From assembly GCA_002049455.2 (NCBI GenBank), contig KV918828.1:62001-126000 (forward strand): a DNA stretch of 64,000 bases. The letters run 5' to 3'. This DNA comes from Porphyra umbilicalis. Taxonomy: Eukaryota; Rhodophyta; Bangiophyceae; Bangiales; Bangiaceae. Positions 33,418 to 44,253 of the stretch are shown piece after piece. The first letter of the stretch is position 1, and each line of letters begins with the position of its first letter. The translations under genes were made by a program, and so were the position numbers. A model generated the notes under the pieces. It did no database searches. It saw only the letters and a program-made list of their open reading frames with translations, and was not told the origin of the DNA.

Positions 33418-33934
33418 ATGTTCCCCTCCCGCCGGTCGGCGGCGTACCGGGCGGCGTCCCCCCCCCCCCCAAACTCGGCCGTCTACAATGTCGCCGTCGC
33501 CGCCCGCCGGGCGCCCATCCCCGGCCCGTTGCGGACGCCCTCTACCCGGGGCGGCGGCGCCCCCGCCCGCGCGGCGCCCGTCCCCGGGCCGTCGCGGAAC
33601 CCGCCTTCCCGCGCCGCCGCCACCCCCACCCGAATGGCGCCCGCCCCCGGGCCGTTGCGGACCCCGTCCTCCCGCGCCGCCGGCGCGCCCGCCCGCGCGG
33701 CACCCGCCCCTGGGGCGTTGCGGACCCCTTCCTCCCGCGCCGCCGCCGCCGCGCCCGCCCGCGCGGCACCCGCCCCCGGGCTGTTGCGGACCCCTTCCAC
33801 CCGCGCCGCCGCCGCCGCGGCCGCGCGCGTGGCACCCGTCCCCGCGCCGTTGCGGACGCCCCCATCCCGCGCCACCGCCGCGGCCGGTCGTCCGACGTCG
33901 GTGCCCGCGCCGTTGCGGACCCCCCCCGCTCGCC

Positions 33935-33968
<34 letters not shown>

Positions 33969-36422
33969 GCCCGGTCGCCCAAAACCGGCGCTCCCCTACA
34001 CGGGCAGCAGCCGGCGGCGGGCCACCCACCCGCCGCCGGCCGCCGACGCGCCGCCCATGCCCCGGTCGGCGGGGGGCGGCGTCCGGCCGACGCCGACGGG
34101 CGCCGCGCCTGACACTTGGGCGCCGCCAGCGCCGACGCCGGTGCCAGCGGCGAGCAGCCGCGGCGTGCACCGGCCGGGCCTGCGCCTGCCCGCCACGTGT
34201 GGACTGGGCCTCCGCCCAAAGGGCGCCCGCCGCTCCTCGACGGAAACGGACCGCGGCTCAGACGCGTTTGCCGGCGGCCCCGCCTCCCACGACGGGGACG
34301 CCATCTTTTGGCAAGCCGCCCCCTCTGGCGCGGGCAGCGTCGAAGACGGCAGCGAGCGCGGCGACGACGGCGGCCTGACGGCCACAGCCACGACGGCGGC
34401 GCCGAGCGAGGGGATGAGCGACGCGGAGCGCGCGTGGCTCCGCTCGGAAATCGACTCCCTCCCGTCCGTGTCGAGCGGCCGCGGCTCCTCCCTCGGCGGC
34501 CCCGACGTGTGGTACGCGGGCGCCAACGTGGACGCGCAAGTCGGGGGCGGCGGGTCGGGGCGCGACCGCCGGCGGCGCCACACCGAAGGCGCCGCCGCGG
34601 CGGCGGCGGCGGCGGAGGAGGGCGGGTGCTTGTCCGGCAGCCCCGCCCTCGGCGGCCACCACAGCACCAGCAGCCGCAGCTGGCGGGTGAGCACAGACAG
34701 CAACTTGTCCCGCGGCCCCTCGTTTGAGCAGGCGCGCCCAAAGGCCATCTCCATCCCCCTCGACGTGCGGGCGGCCAAGGCGTGGGCGGCCGCCGCCGCC
34801 GCGGGGTGGCTACCCCCCGCGTGCGGCTTGGCCGCACAGGACAACGGCGCCGCCGAGGCAGACGACGAGGGGGCGGGGGAACCCGTCAGCCGCGCGTCGC
34901 GCACGAGCGCGACGCCGTGGGATTCGCTGCGGTTGCACTTTGGCACCCGCAACGGGCATGGCGGCGACGCCGCCGCGGCGGCGGAGGCGCGTGGGGGCGC
35001 CGCCCGGCGGTACGGCGGCGGCGTCGGCGGCGGCGGCGGCGGCAGCGGCGGCGGCGGCGGCGTCGACGGCGGCGGCGTCGACGGCGGCGGCGTCGGCGCA
35101 CGCAACGACGATGCCGACATCTTTGGGGAGCGCAAGCTGAGGGTGGAGCCCCCCCATCTGCGCCTGCGGCGGATGGCCACCGCCACGCCGTCCCGCGCGA
35201 CCCCCCGCACGTCTGTCGACGTGACGCGCGCCGTGGAGGAGGTCGAAAGCCTCATTGACCTCGAGGAGTGGGTGCCGCCGCCGGCGTGGCCCGACGAGCC
35301 GCCGCTGCTCTCCGCGCCGCCGCCGACGGTGCCGTCGGCGGCGGCCGCCGCCGCCGCACTCGCCGCGGCGGCGGGGGCGGGGGACCCCCCCTCCCCCGCG
35401 TGGTCGGTCGTGACGGGCTCGGGGCGGAGCGGGAGCCTCGGGTGGGCGGGCTCTGCCGGCGCGGGCGGCGGGCAGCACGCGGCGTCGACCAAGGCGCCGG
35501 CGGTGGCCGACGCGCCGCCGAAAACGCGCCTCGTGGCGGGCGGCAACACGGTCGGCCTCGCCCTGCAGCGCGTCGGCCGCACGCGGTCCACCTCCCTGCC
35601 GCTGCGCGCCGCCGCCGCCGCGTCGTCGGCGGCGGCAGCGGTGGCGGGGGCGCGCCGCCGGGGGCGGTTTGGTCCGCCGCCGCCGGCGGCGGCCGCCGCG
35701 GCCGACTCGACGCCCCCCGACAGCACGCCGGGCAGCAGCCCGCCGCCGTCGCCCGCCGCGTCGGCCGCGTCGCTCCCGTGGCCCGAGGCGGCCGACGACG
35801 AAATTGCGCCCGTGCGCGCGGCGCCGCGGGCGGGGCGCCCGGGCGGGCGGTCGCCCGTGGCGGCGGCGGCGGTCGCCGCCGCCGCGTCGGCGCTCGCCCC
35901 CCCCCCCCAAGTGGTGCGCGACTATTACGGGCCGCCGTCGTCGTCGTCCCGCCCCCCCGCCCAGCGGGAGACGCCCCTCTACCGGAGCCTCCGCCCCCCC
36001 CCCCCCCGCCAGCGCGGCCGCCGACGCACGCGGCGGGCATCCTCCTCCTCCGCTCGCGGGTGCTCCACGCGTGGCGCCGCCGCCGCGCGGCGGTCGTCGG
36101 CCACGCCGTGTACGGGCCGGTGCTGTGCCTCTTTGCGCTCCCGCCGGGCGTCGGGCCCGAACCGGGCCGCGGGGGGGGCGCCCGCGGCGGCGGTGGGGCG
36201 CTCGGGGGCGACAAGTCGCCGGCGGGGCGGCCGACGATGCTGGTGCTCGCCGACGCGGCGGTGACGCGGCGGGACGGCGCGCCGATTGATGGGGGGGGGT
36301 TTGTCGTTGCCACCCCGACGCGCACCTACACGCTGTGCGCGTCGTCGTCCGAGCGGCGGCAGTACTGGCTCGCCGCCCTCCGCGCGGCGGCGGCGGTCGG
36401 GCCGGGGCCCGACGCCCCGTGA
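33418..36422 (+). CDS. large disordered protein with seven N-terminal repeats and a C-terminal PH domain; frame break at C14
   Basis: About 1000 residues from ATG 33418. Residues about 32-190 are seven imperfect repeats of about 21 residues with core APxPGPLRTPSSR (33511-33985). A long Ser/Ala/Gly-rich disordered region with poly-Ala and poly-Gly tracts follows. The frame then breaks at a run of 14 C (35994-36007). The shifted frame encodes a pleckstrin-homology domain: GILLLRSRVLHAWRRRRAAVV, then MLVLADAAV, FVVATPTRTYTLCAS and the C-terminal helix ERRQYWLAALRAAAAV, ending at TGA 36420. PH domains bind phosphoinositides or proteins at membranes. The natural domain end and the position of the break suggest a homopolymer-length error rather than a real truncation. 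The function of the repeats is unknown. Confidence 0.75.
33511..33985 (+). repeat. seven ~63-bp coding repeats (APxPGPLRTPSSR units)
   Basis: Units of 20-23 codons. The LRTP-x-SR core is best conserved and the Ala/Arg linkers vary in length. Confidence 0.85.
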
Positions 36423-37295
36423 GGGTGCGGATGGGGAGTGGCACACCTGTGCTTCTCACAATGGCAGCAGCCGCTGTGGCAGGCACGGAGTGGTCGCATG
36501 CAAACGGACGGCGGGCACCCGAGCAAGCCGTGTGATGCAAAGGGGGTGTGTTGTGATTGCATGGACCATGAGGGAGGGGGCCATGAGGAGCCTAATTGTA
36601 ACCCAAAAGACACAGAAGAAAGAGAAAAGCATGGACATGGTTGCACGAGCACGAGGCCGTCAGCACGCGTCTCCCTGGCTTCACGGGCAACCGCACAGAG
36701 TTGATGGGGATCCCCCAACCACACACCAGCGCCCCAACAACAAGCGGCGGGTCCTCACCGACGACGGCGGTCCGCCGACCCCACCAACACACGGCAACCA
36801 GCAGAGCGGAGCGGGTGCGCCACTGGCGGCGGGGGGAAACGCAAAAAAAAAAAGTGGAATGCCGCCGACGCTGCCGCACCACCCGCCACCCCCGCCGCCG
36901 AGCGCGTGCCGCGCGGCCGCCGGCGGCGGCCGGCGCCGACACACACCGCGGCGGCGCCGGCCGCCACCGCGACCGCGCACCGGTGCGCCGCGCCGCGACA
37001 CCGCCTCGGCGGCGCGTCGCGCGGGCAGCCCACCGCGGCGGGGAGCCGCCCGCGGGCGCCCCTCCTCCCCCCCCCGCCGACCACGGCGGTGCGCGGCGGC
37101 CGCGGCGCCCGCGGTCGCGCGCGCCACAGCACGGGGCGACAATGGCCGTGGCGGCGCGGCGACCGTGCCCGCCGTGCCAGACGCGGTCGCGGGTGCGGTC
37201 GCGCACCCCCAGCGGCGGCCGTCGCCGCCACCCCCGCGTCCGACTGCCGCGCGGGGCGGCGGCGGCGACGGTTGCCGCACCGCGGGCCGCCCCTA
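36423..37295. other. intergenic region between convergent PH-domain and SF3A2 genes
   Basis: The first 400 bp is less GC-rich and looks like 3' flank. The remainder is GC-rich and open in most frames but without a recognisable product. Confidence 0.45.
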
Positions 37296-37330
37296 CTAGG
37301 CCACCGCCAAGCCCGCAAACGGGTCGGGCC

Positions 37331-37364
<34 letters not shown>

Positions 37365-38276
37365 GGCGGCGGGCGGCACGTCGTCCCCCCCCCCCCAGGC
37401 GGCGGCACGGCCAAAAACGTGAGGCTCAGCGTAAACGTCTTGGTCGCCTCGGCCCACGCCGTCGTCACCCCCCCCGGCGTCGTGTCCATGGGCCGGTTGG
37501 GGATCTTAAACGCGACCGTCTCGTACGGCTCGGCGGCAAAGAGGAGGTACACCCACCGCCCGTCGGGCGGGCGCTCGACGCGCTGCTCAAAGGCCGACAT
37601 GAAGCGGTGGCGGGGCTGGAGGCCGCCCCCGATTTCGGGGTAGTCGAGGGTGAAGATGAGCGTCGTGCGGCCTTTGCCGCCGGGGGCGGGGGGGGGGGGG
37701 GGGGGGGGGGGCGCCGCCCGCCGCCTCCCTGCCGTCGCCGGCGGTGGTCGAGGCGGCCGCGGCGGTGGTCGAGGCGGCCGCGGCGGTGGCCGCCGGCGAC
37801 GACGGCGGCGGCGGCGGCGGCGGCGGCTCGCGCTGTTTGATGATCCGGTAGCCCGGGCGCCCAATCTTCACGCGGCGGGCGCGTCCCCCCCCCCCCCCCC
37901 CTCCCCCCCCGCACCCGGGGTGGCACGCCCCCCCCCCCCCCCAGCGGGGCCGCCGGTACCGACCCCCCCCCCGCCCCCCCCCCCGCCCCCCCCCACCCCC
38001 CCGTGCCGCCTCCCGCGCCGCCCGCCGCGCGAGGTTGGTCTGATGCCGCCGCCCCGCCGTGTGCGCCAAGTACCCCCCGTCCGTTGCGTGGAGGGAGAGG
38101 CACAGCTTGCACTCGACGGAGCCGAGGTGGTTGCGGAGGAAGTACGGGTCCCGCCGCAAGTCGACCGTGTCTTGCGTCAGCGCGCGGAGGCGCGACAGCC
38201 GCGCAACGTTGGTGGCAGAGGCGGAGGCGGCGCCGCCGCCGCCGGTTTTGCCGCCCCAGCCGTCGCGGTCAGCCAT
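37296..38276 (-). CDS. SF3A2: splicing factor 3A subunit 2 (SF3A2/SAP62/Prp11), frame broken at two homopolymers
   Basis: Component of the SF3a complex of U2 snRNP, acting in pre-spliceosome assembly in the nucleus. ATG 38276 gives [15 protein letters not shown], matching the conserved GGKTGxGG start. Next come [17 protein letters not shown], the matrin-type C2H2 zinc finger ([20 protein letters not shown] to H), [12 protein letters not shown] and [15 protein letters not shown]. After a G24 run (37688-37711) the reading continues in another frame with [20 protein letters not shown] and [20 protein letters not shown]. After C12 (37385-37396) a third frame ends [11 protein letters not shown] at TAG 37296. 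All core family blocks are present and in order. Unlike the human protein there is no long proline-repeat tail. Confidence 0.93.
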
Positions 38277-38926
38277 GGTTGGGGGGGGGGGGGGGGGGGA
38301 GGGGAGGGGGGGAACGGGGGCGCAAGGGGGCAAGCCCGGCGCGCGGGGGGGGGTGTACCCGCCACGCGGGCGCCGCGGCGGCTGGGGGGGGCGACGGGGA
38401 ACGGGCGGGCAGAGACCGCGTCGAGCGGTGGGGAGTGGCAGTGGAGGGAGGCGGCACGGGAAACGCGCGGGTAAAAAGCAACGAGGGGTGCCAAGCAACC
38501 CGGCCGCGGCCGCGGGGTCGACGTGCAGCGCCACCGCGCGGCGGTCGGGGGGATGACGGCGGCCGTGGCACGAGCGCGAGTCGCGTCGGCCACGTCGTGG
38601 GTGACGCGCACAAGTTCGGTACGAGCTGGAACATTAAAAACGGGGAAAAAGGACCCCCCCTGCCCAAAGTCAGTGTTCAGCACGGTCGTCGGCGGCGCCA
38701 CCGCGCGCTCATTGGTCGGACGCTCGGCTTTCCCACCGTCGTTGCTGGCGCGTCGCGGCCACCGTCTCGGCTTTGTCGTCTATTGCACCGAAGCAACAGG
38801 CACCCACAGTGGCCTTGCCTGGCCGCCCATCGTGCCTCTCGGCGTTGGCCGTCTCTCCGTCTCTCCCCAACCTCTCGTGCGCCGCCCCGCCCGTCGGCTG
38901 CCGCCGCCTCCCACGGAGCCGCCGCT
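38277..38926. promoter_or_regulatory. bidirectional promoter region between SF3A2 and the DDX55-like gene
   Basis: 650 bp between two divergent start codons. A C19 run on the SF3A2 sense strand (38281-38299) ends 4 nt before its ATG. CATTGGTC at 38710-38717 is a CCAAT box on the minus strand. CATTAAAAACGGGG near 38632 is AT-rich. Exact transcription starts cannot be read from sequence. Confidence 0.5.
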
Positions 38927-41286
38927 ATGGCCACCGCCGGCCCGTGGACGGCGCTCGCCGCCGCGGGCGTGCCCGCGGCGCTCCTGGACCCCCTCCCCGC
39001 CCTCGGCTACCCGACCATGACGCCCGTCCAAGCGGCGGCCATCCCCCCCATCCTCGCCCGCAAAGACGTGTGCGTGCAAGCGGAAACGGGGTCGGGCAAG
39101 ACGCTCTCCTTCCTCCTCCCCGCCGCCGTCGCGGCGGTCGGTGCCAGCACCGGCAGCGGCGGCGGCGACGGCGGCAGCGGCGACGGCGGCAGCGGCGGCG
39201 GTGGTGCCGCCGGCGCGCCCCCGCCCGTGACGGTGCTCATCATTGAGCCGACGCGGGAGCTGGCGCGCCAAGTCCACGCCGTCGCCACTACGCTCTTTGC
39301 GGCGCTGCCCGGCGGCGTCACGCCGGTGCTGCTCGTCGGCTCCACCGCCCGCGCGGCGGGGGACAACCGCCCGCGCGCGGGCACCGCGGGGGGGTGGCAG
39401 GGCAAACGCGCGCGGGAGCGGCGGCGGAAAAAGGGCAGCGTCGACGGCGGCGGCGGCGGCGGCGGCGACGGCGGCGGCAGCGGCGGCGGGGCAGACGGGG
39501 AGCGGGGTGGGGGCGGCGGCGGCGGCGGCGCCCCCCCCCCCCCGCCGACGCGCGGGTGGTCATTGCAACGCCCGGGCGGCTCCAGGCGGCGCTCGCGGGC
39601 GGGGAGGTGGCGGCCGGCGGCTTGCAGCTGCTGATCCTCGACGAGGCGGATCGGCTGTTGGATATGGGCTTTCGGGTGACGCTCACGGCCATCCTCTCGC
39701 GGCTGCCGCGGCAGCGCCGGACGGGCTTGTACAGCGCCACGCAGACGGTGGCGCTGGATGAGTTGGCGGCGGCGGGGCTTCGCAACCCGGTGCGCGTCGT
39801 CGTGCGCGTGCGGGAGGGGGTGGTGGCGGCGGGGGGGGCCGCTGACGCGGGCGCGGGGGGGGGGGGGTCCCCGGCGGTACCGACGGCGACGGCGGCGGTG
39901 GGCGCTGCGGCGCGCTCGCGTTTGGGGGTGGGCGCGACGCGGCCGTCGACGGTGTAGGGGCGGCCGGCGGCGGCGACGGGGCCGCGTCGGCGGCGGCGGC
40001 GGCGGCGGCGTCCGCCGCCACCGCCGCCGCCGGTAGCAGCCGCCTCCCCGCCTCCCTGCGGTGCTACTATGGCGTCTTCAAGCCCGAGGAGAAGCTCCCC
40101 GCCCTCCTCCAACTGCTCGCTGCCAAGCCCCGCGAAAAGGCCATTGTGTACCTGCTGACGTGCGCCGAAGTCGACTGGTACGCGCGGCTCGACTGGGCGG
40201 GCCTCCTCGGCCTGGCCGGCGGCGGCGGCGGCGGCGGCTCGCGGGGCGGCGCGGGCGCCGCCGCGGGCGCCGCCGACGGGGACCCCCCCCCCCCCCCCCC
40301 CGCCCCGTCTACTCCCTCCACGGCAAGATGACGCAGAAAAAACGGGTGCGCGCGCTCGCCGCCTTTACCGCCGCCGCCGGCGGCATTTTGCTCGCGACGG
40401 ACGTGGCGGCGCGCGGCTTGGACGTCCCCCACGTGGCGACGGTCGTGCAGGTGTCCCCCCCCCAATCCCCCGAGTCGTACATCCACCGCGTCGGGCGGTC
40501 GGCGCGGCTCGGGCGCCCCGGGGAGGCGGTGCTGCTCCTCCTCCCGTCGGAAGACACGTACGTTGACTACCTGGCGGTGCGGTCGACGCCCGCGGCGGCG
40601 TTGCCGCCCGCCTATGCGGCCGTGCCACCGGCCGTCGCGGCGGCGGTGGCGGCCGCCATCCGCGCGGCGACGCTCGCCGACCGGGCGGTGATGGAGGCTG
40701 GGGAGGGCGCCTTCCTCTCCTACCTCCGCGCGTACAAGGAGCACCGGTGTGGGTACATCCTGCGGATGGACACGTTGGACATTGCGGGCGTGGCGCGGGG
40801 GCACGGCTGCCTCCGCATGCCGCGGGTGGCCGAGTTTGCCAAACACCGCGCCGCCGTCGCCGCCTTTGTGCGGGAGCCGGGCCTCGACTTGCGCGCCGTG
40901 CCGTATGCCGAGGCGCGGCGGGAGGCGGCGCGGCGGGCGCGGGCGGCGGCGGCGGCGGCGGCGGGGCCGCCGCCCCGCCGCCCGCGCACGCCCCGCGCCA
41001 AGGAGGTGCAGAAAAAGGAGCGCAAGCGCAGGAAGCGGGAGGGGGCGGCCGCGCGGCTGTTGGGCGTCGCGGCGGCCGCCGCGGCGACGGCGGCGGCCAC
41101 GGGGGGGGGGGGGGGGGGGAGGGGGGGGGGGGACGACGACGATGACGCGGAGCTCGAGCGGGAGGTGCGGCTGCTGCGCAAAGTCAAGCGCGGGAAATTG
41201 TCCGAGCGCGACTTTGACCGCTCCGCGGGGTACGGGCGGTTGGGGGGCGGGGGGGGGACGAGGAGGGGGACGAGGAGAGCGAGTGA
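38927..41286 (+). CDS. DDX55: DEAD-box RNA helicase, DDX55/Spb4 type; frame broken at four homopolymers
   Basis: RNA-dependent ATPase for 60S ribosomal subunit assembly in the nucleolus, by family knowledge. From ATG 38927: Q-motif region (GYPTMTPVQ, residues 28-35), motif I AETGSGKT (52-59) and PTRELA (108-113). After C13 (39531-39543) come [16 protein letters not shown] and SATQT. After G13 (39855-39867) comes [18 protein letters not shown]. After C19 (40283-40301) come [16 protein letters not shown] and HRVGRSAR. The Spb4-type C-terminus follows: [44 protein letters not shown], a Lys/Arg stretch, and [20 protein letters not shown] last break at G9 (41249-41257) gives an acidic DEEGDEESE end at TGA 41284. 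The Spb4 tail distinguishes it from other DEAD-box subfamilies. Confidence 0.93.
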
Positions 41287-41371
41287 TGGGGTGTGCGCGG
41301 GGGGGGGGGCGGCGCCATGCGGGTGCCGTACCCCACCCGTCGCCTCGGCCACGGCGGGCCGCTCAGGCAAC

Positions 41372-41377
41372 AATAAA
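41372..41377 (+). promoter_or_regulatory. poly(A) signal AATAAA of the DDX55-like gene
   Basis: CAATAAA 86 bp after the stop codon, the same form as after the REEP-like gene. 41378-41710 is 3' flank between convergent genes, with nothing else seen. Confidence 0.7.
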
Positions 41378-41710
41378 GACGACATACAAAACAAGGCAGC
41401 GCGTACGGTACATCCGCACAACCGCACGTTGGCCATGGACACGCAAGCAGTCGACAGCAAGCCGCACCACCTCCATCAAAGAAGCGGTGCGCCGAGAAAC
41501 AGGGAAACAAGACCAAAAACAAAAATGCGTCAGAGGCCGACGCAGCGCAGCACCTAGTAGGGGCGGCTGGGCGGCCGCGTACGGGGCGCGCCTGCTGCGC
41601 CCGTCGCCCCCCCCCCGAAAACGCGTGGCGCCGCGGCGCACCGGCCCAGCGGGCTCGCGCCCCAAACGACAAAGCGGGGTCGAGTCCGTACTCGGACGGG
41701 CGGCGCGCCG

Positions 41711-44095
41711 CTACCGCCACGGCTGCTTGCCCTTGGCCGGGTCGCCCCCCCCCTCCGCCTCCCCCTCCCCCCCCCCCCCCCCCCCCCGGTTGGTGCTCTG
41801 CAGCGCCCACATGCGCGCGTACACCCCCCCCTCCACCGCGAGCAGCTGCGCGTGCGTGCCGCGCTCGACGACGCGCCCCCGCTCCATCACCAAAATCTCA
41901 TCCGCGTGCGCGACCGTCGAGAGGCGGTGCGCGACCATAACCGTCGTGCGCCCCGACGCGACGCGCCGCAGCGCCGACTGCATTGCCAGCTCCGTCTCCG
42001 AGTCGAGCGACGAGGACGACTCGTCCAGCAGCAGCAGCGCCGGCGACCGCAGGACCACCCGCGCAATGCCGACGCGCTGCCGCTCGCCGCCCGACAGGCG
42101 GAGGCCCCGCTCCCCGACGAGCGTGTCGAGGCCCGCGGGGGCGGCCGCGACAAAGGCGTCGAGCTGCGCGACGCGCACCGCAGCGGCAATGTCCGCGTCG
42201 GGGACGGCGGCAAGGGCCGCCAGGGGGTCCTCCTCCCCCGCCGCCGCCCCATCCAGCCCGGCCGACGCGGGGGCGGGGGCGGTCCCCGACGCCCCTGCGC
42301 ACCCGCCGCCGCCGGCGGGCGCGTCAGCCAACCCGAGCCGCCCGTACGCCAAGTTGAACCGCAGCGTATCGTTGAGGAGCACCGTGTCTTGGGAGACGAC
42401 GCCGACGGCGCGGCGGAGCGACGCTTGCGTCACGTGCGCAATCCGCTGGCCGTCGACGGTGATGCGGCCGCCGTCCACGTCGTAAAAGCGCATGAGGAGG
42501 CGGAGGAGGGTGGTTTTGCCGGCCCCCGACGGGCCAACGACGCCGAGCGTGGCGCCGGCGGGCACCCGAAAGCTCACATTGTAAATGCCGGCTTCCGACG
42601 GCGGCGACGCCGCCGGCGGCGGGTCCCCCGCCTTGCCTGACGGCGCCCCATTGGCCGCCACCGCCGTCGCCGCCGCCGCGCCGTTGCCGTTGCCGCCGCC
42701 GCCGTCGCTGCCGCCGCCGACCGTGGCGGTGGCGGCCGACAGGGCGGCGGCGGCCGCCGACGCCCCCCCCCCCTGGTCGCCCGCGTCGCCCGACGGGTAG
42801 GTAAACGACACGTCGTCAAACACCACCTCCCCCCGGTCCACGCGCAGCGGCGGCGCGCCGCGCACGTCGGTCACGCGCGGCCGCACCGCGTGGAGGGCGA
42901 CCATGCGCTCGAGGTCCGTCGACGCCTGGTTGAGCGACCGCCACGCCATGCCGAGCCAGTTGAGCGGCTGGAAGAGCTGGAGGATGTACGCGTTGATGGC
43001 AACAAGGTCGCCGACCGACAGCTCCCCCGCCGCCACGCGGGCGGTGGCGAGCGCGAGCGTCAGCGCGAGGCCCGTGTTGAGGAGGAGCGCTTGGCCGCCA
43101 TTGAGGGCGACGAGGCTCCCGCCCGCCGCGAGGGACACGTCTTGGAAGCGGCGCAGGAGGGAGGCGTAGCGGGCCACCTCCCCACTCTCCGCCCCAAACG
43201 CCTTGACCGTCTCAAAGTTGAGGAGCGAATCGACGGCGCTGTCGCTGACCCGGTTGTCCGCGTCATTGACGGCGCGGCGGAAGCGGATGCGCCACGCGGT
43301 GATGCCGACCGAGTAGGCCCCATACGCGACGACCGTGCCGACCGTCACGGCCGCAATCGCCGGGGAGCGCAGGTGAAAAAAGACGCCAACGACGAGGCCG
43401 AGCTCCAACGCCGTCGGCAGCAAGTTGAACGAGACGAGGGAGAGGAGGGTGGAGAGGCTCGACACCCCGCGGTCCATAACGCGGAGCACCTCGCCGGTGC
43501 GCCGGTGGAGGTGCCACGACAGGGAGAGCGCGTGCAGGTGCGCAAAGGTGACGACGCTAAAGTGGCGCGTCGTCGCCAGCGACACGACTTGCCACGTGAG
43601 GGATTGCGCTTGCGAAAAGGCCGTCGAGCCAAACCGCGCGGCCACGTACGCGAGCACCGCCGCGGCGGGCGGCACCGCCCACCCGCCGACCGTTGGGACG
43701 GCGGGGGCGGGGTGGGCCCCCCCCGCCCCCCCCGCCGCCACCGCCCCCGCCAGCCCGTCGACGGCGGCGCGGAGGAAGAGGGGCCCGACAAAGTTGCACG
43801 CCTTGCCACACAGCGTCAGCGCGAGCGCGCCCGCCGCAAAGGCGCGGAGGCGGGCGGTGCGGGGCACGAGCCACGGGGCCACAAAGCGCAGCGTCTCCCC
43901 CGCCGACACGGTCGGCACCGACGCGCGGGCGGCGGTGGCGGCGGCGGCAGCGGCGGCGGCCGCCGCCGCCGCCGCCGCCTCCACATCGTCGCCCGCGCCG
44001 CCGGTCGTGGACGTGGCCCCATACGTGGTGGCGGCGTTGGAGGCGGCGCGGAGGCCCCGGGGGCCCCCGCCGCCGCCGCTGCGTTGGCAGGCCAT
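41711..44095 (-). CDS. ABC half-transporter, ABCB6/ABCB7 (ATM/HMT) type
   Basis: 794 residues, uninterrupted, from ATG 44095. The N-terminus is short and Ala-rich and may include targeting sequence. The membrane domain follows, with family landmarks RVMDRGVSSLSTLLSLVSFN, ITAWRIRFRRAVNDADN, AVDSLLNFETVKAFGAES and YILQLFQPLNWLGMAWR. The nucleotide-binding domain has Walker A GPSGAGKTT (about residue 521), a Q-loop in VVSQDTVLLND, signature LSGGERQR (about 664), Walker B LLLLDE with DESSSSLDS in place of the usual DEATSALDT, and the switch His in VAHRLS. This clade exports glutathione-linked sulfur, porphyrin or metal-thiol conjugates from mitochondria or into vacuoles; ABCB6 versus ATM cannot be decided by eye. 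A Gly-rich insert splits the NBD near its start. A C17-type run near the 3' end leaves the frame intact. Confidence 0.93.
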   Translation of the reverse strand: MACQRSGGGGGPRGLRAASNAATTYGATSTTGGAGDDVEAAAAAAAAAAAAAATAARASVPTVSAGETLRFVAPWLVPRTARLRAFAAGALALTLCGKACNFVGPLFLRAAVDGLAGAVAAGGAGGAHPAPAVPTVGGWAVPPAAAVLAYVAARFGSTAFSQAQSLTWQVVSLATTRHFSVVTFAHLHALSLSWHLHRRTGEVLRVMDRGVSSLSTLLSLVSFNLLPTALELGLVVGVFFHLRSPAIAAVTVGTVVAYGAYSVGITAWRIRFRRAVNDADNRVSDSAVDSLLNFETVKAFGAESGEVARYASLLRRFQDVSLAAGGSLVALNGGQALLLNTGLALTLALATARVAAGELSVGDLVAINAYILQLFQPLNWLGMAWRSLNQASTDLERMVALHAVRPRVTDVRGAPPLRVDRGEVVFDDVSFTYPSGDAGDQGGGASAAAAALSAATATVGGGSDGGGGNGNGAAAATAVAANGAPSGKAGDPPPAASPPSEAGIYNVSFRVPAGATLGVVGPSGAGKTTLLRLLMRFYDVDGGRITVDGQRIAHVTQASLRRAVGVVSQDTVLLNDTLRFNLAYGRLGLADAPAGGGGCAGASGTAPAPASAGLDGAAAGEEDPLAALAAVPDADIAAAVRVAQLDAFVAAAPAGLDTLVGERGLRLSGGERQRVGIARVVLRSPALLLLDESSSSLDSETELAMQSALRRVASGRTTVMVAHRLSTVAHADEILVMERGRVVERGTHAQLLAVEGGVYARMWALQSTNRGGGGGGEGEAEGGGDPAKGKQPWR

Positions 44096-44162
44096 CGGGG
44101 GGTGGCGGGGTGGGGTGCGCCGGGGAAGGGCGCGGGGGGACGTGGGGGGACTCTGGCGTGGG

Positions 44163-44253
44163 GGGGAAAGGTGGGGGGGGGAAAGGTGGGGCGGGGGAAA
44201 GGTGGGGCGGGGGAAAGGTGGAGCGGGGGAAAGGTGGGGCGGGGAAAGGTGGG
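44163..44253. repeat. GGGGAAAGGTGGGGCG minisatellite, about six units
   Basis: GAAAGGTGG recurs about every 15-17 bp in the region just upstream of the ABC transporter start codon, followed by a G-run near 44251-44269. Confidence 0.85.

Noticed and set aside
32638-34837. Long minus-strand open frames opposite the PH-domain gene
   Set aside because: Arg/Gly/Pro-rich shadows of a repetitive GC-rich coding region; no domain and no promoter evidence.
36755-37295. Extension of the SF3A2 reading frame into a long Arg-rich tail
   Set aside because: The frame leaves the conserved protein at the C12 run; the alternative frame ends naturally as [11 protein letters not shown].
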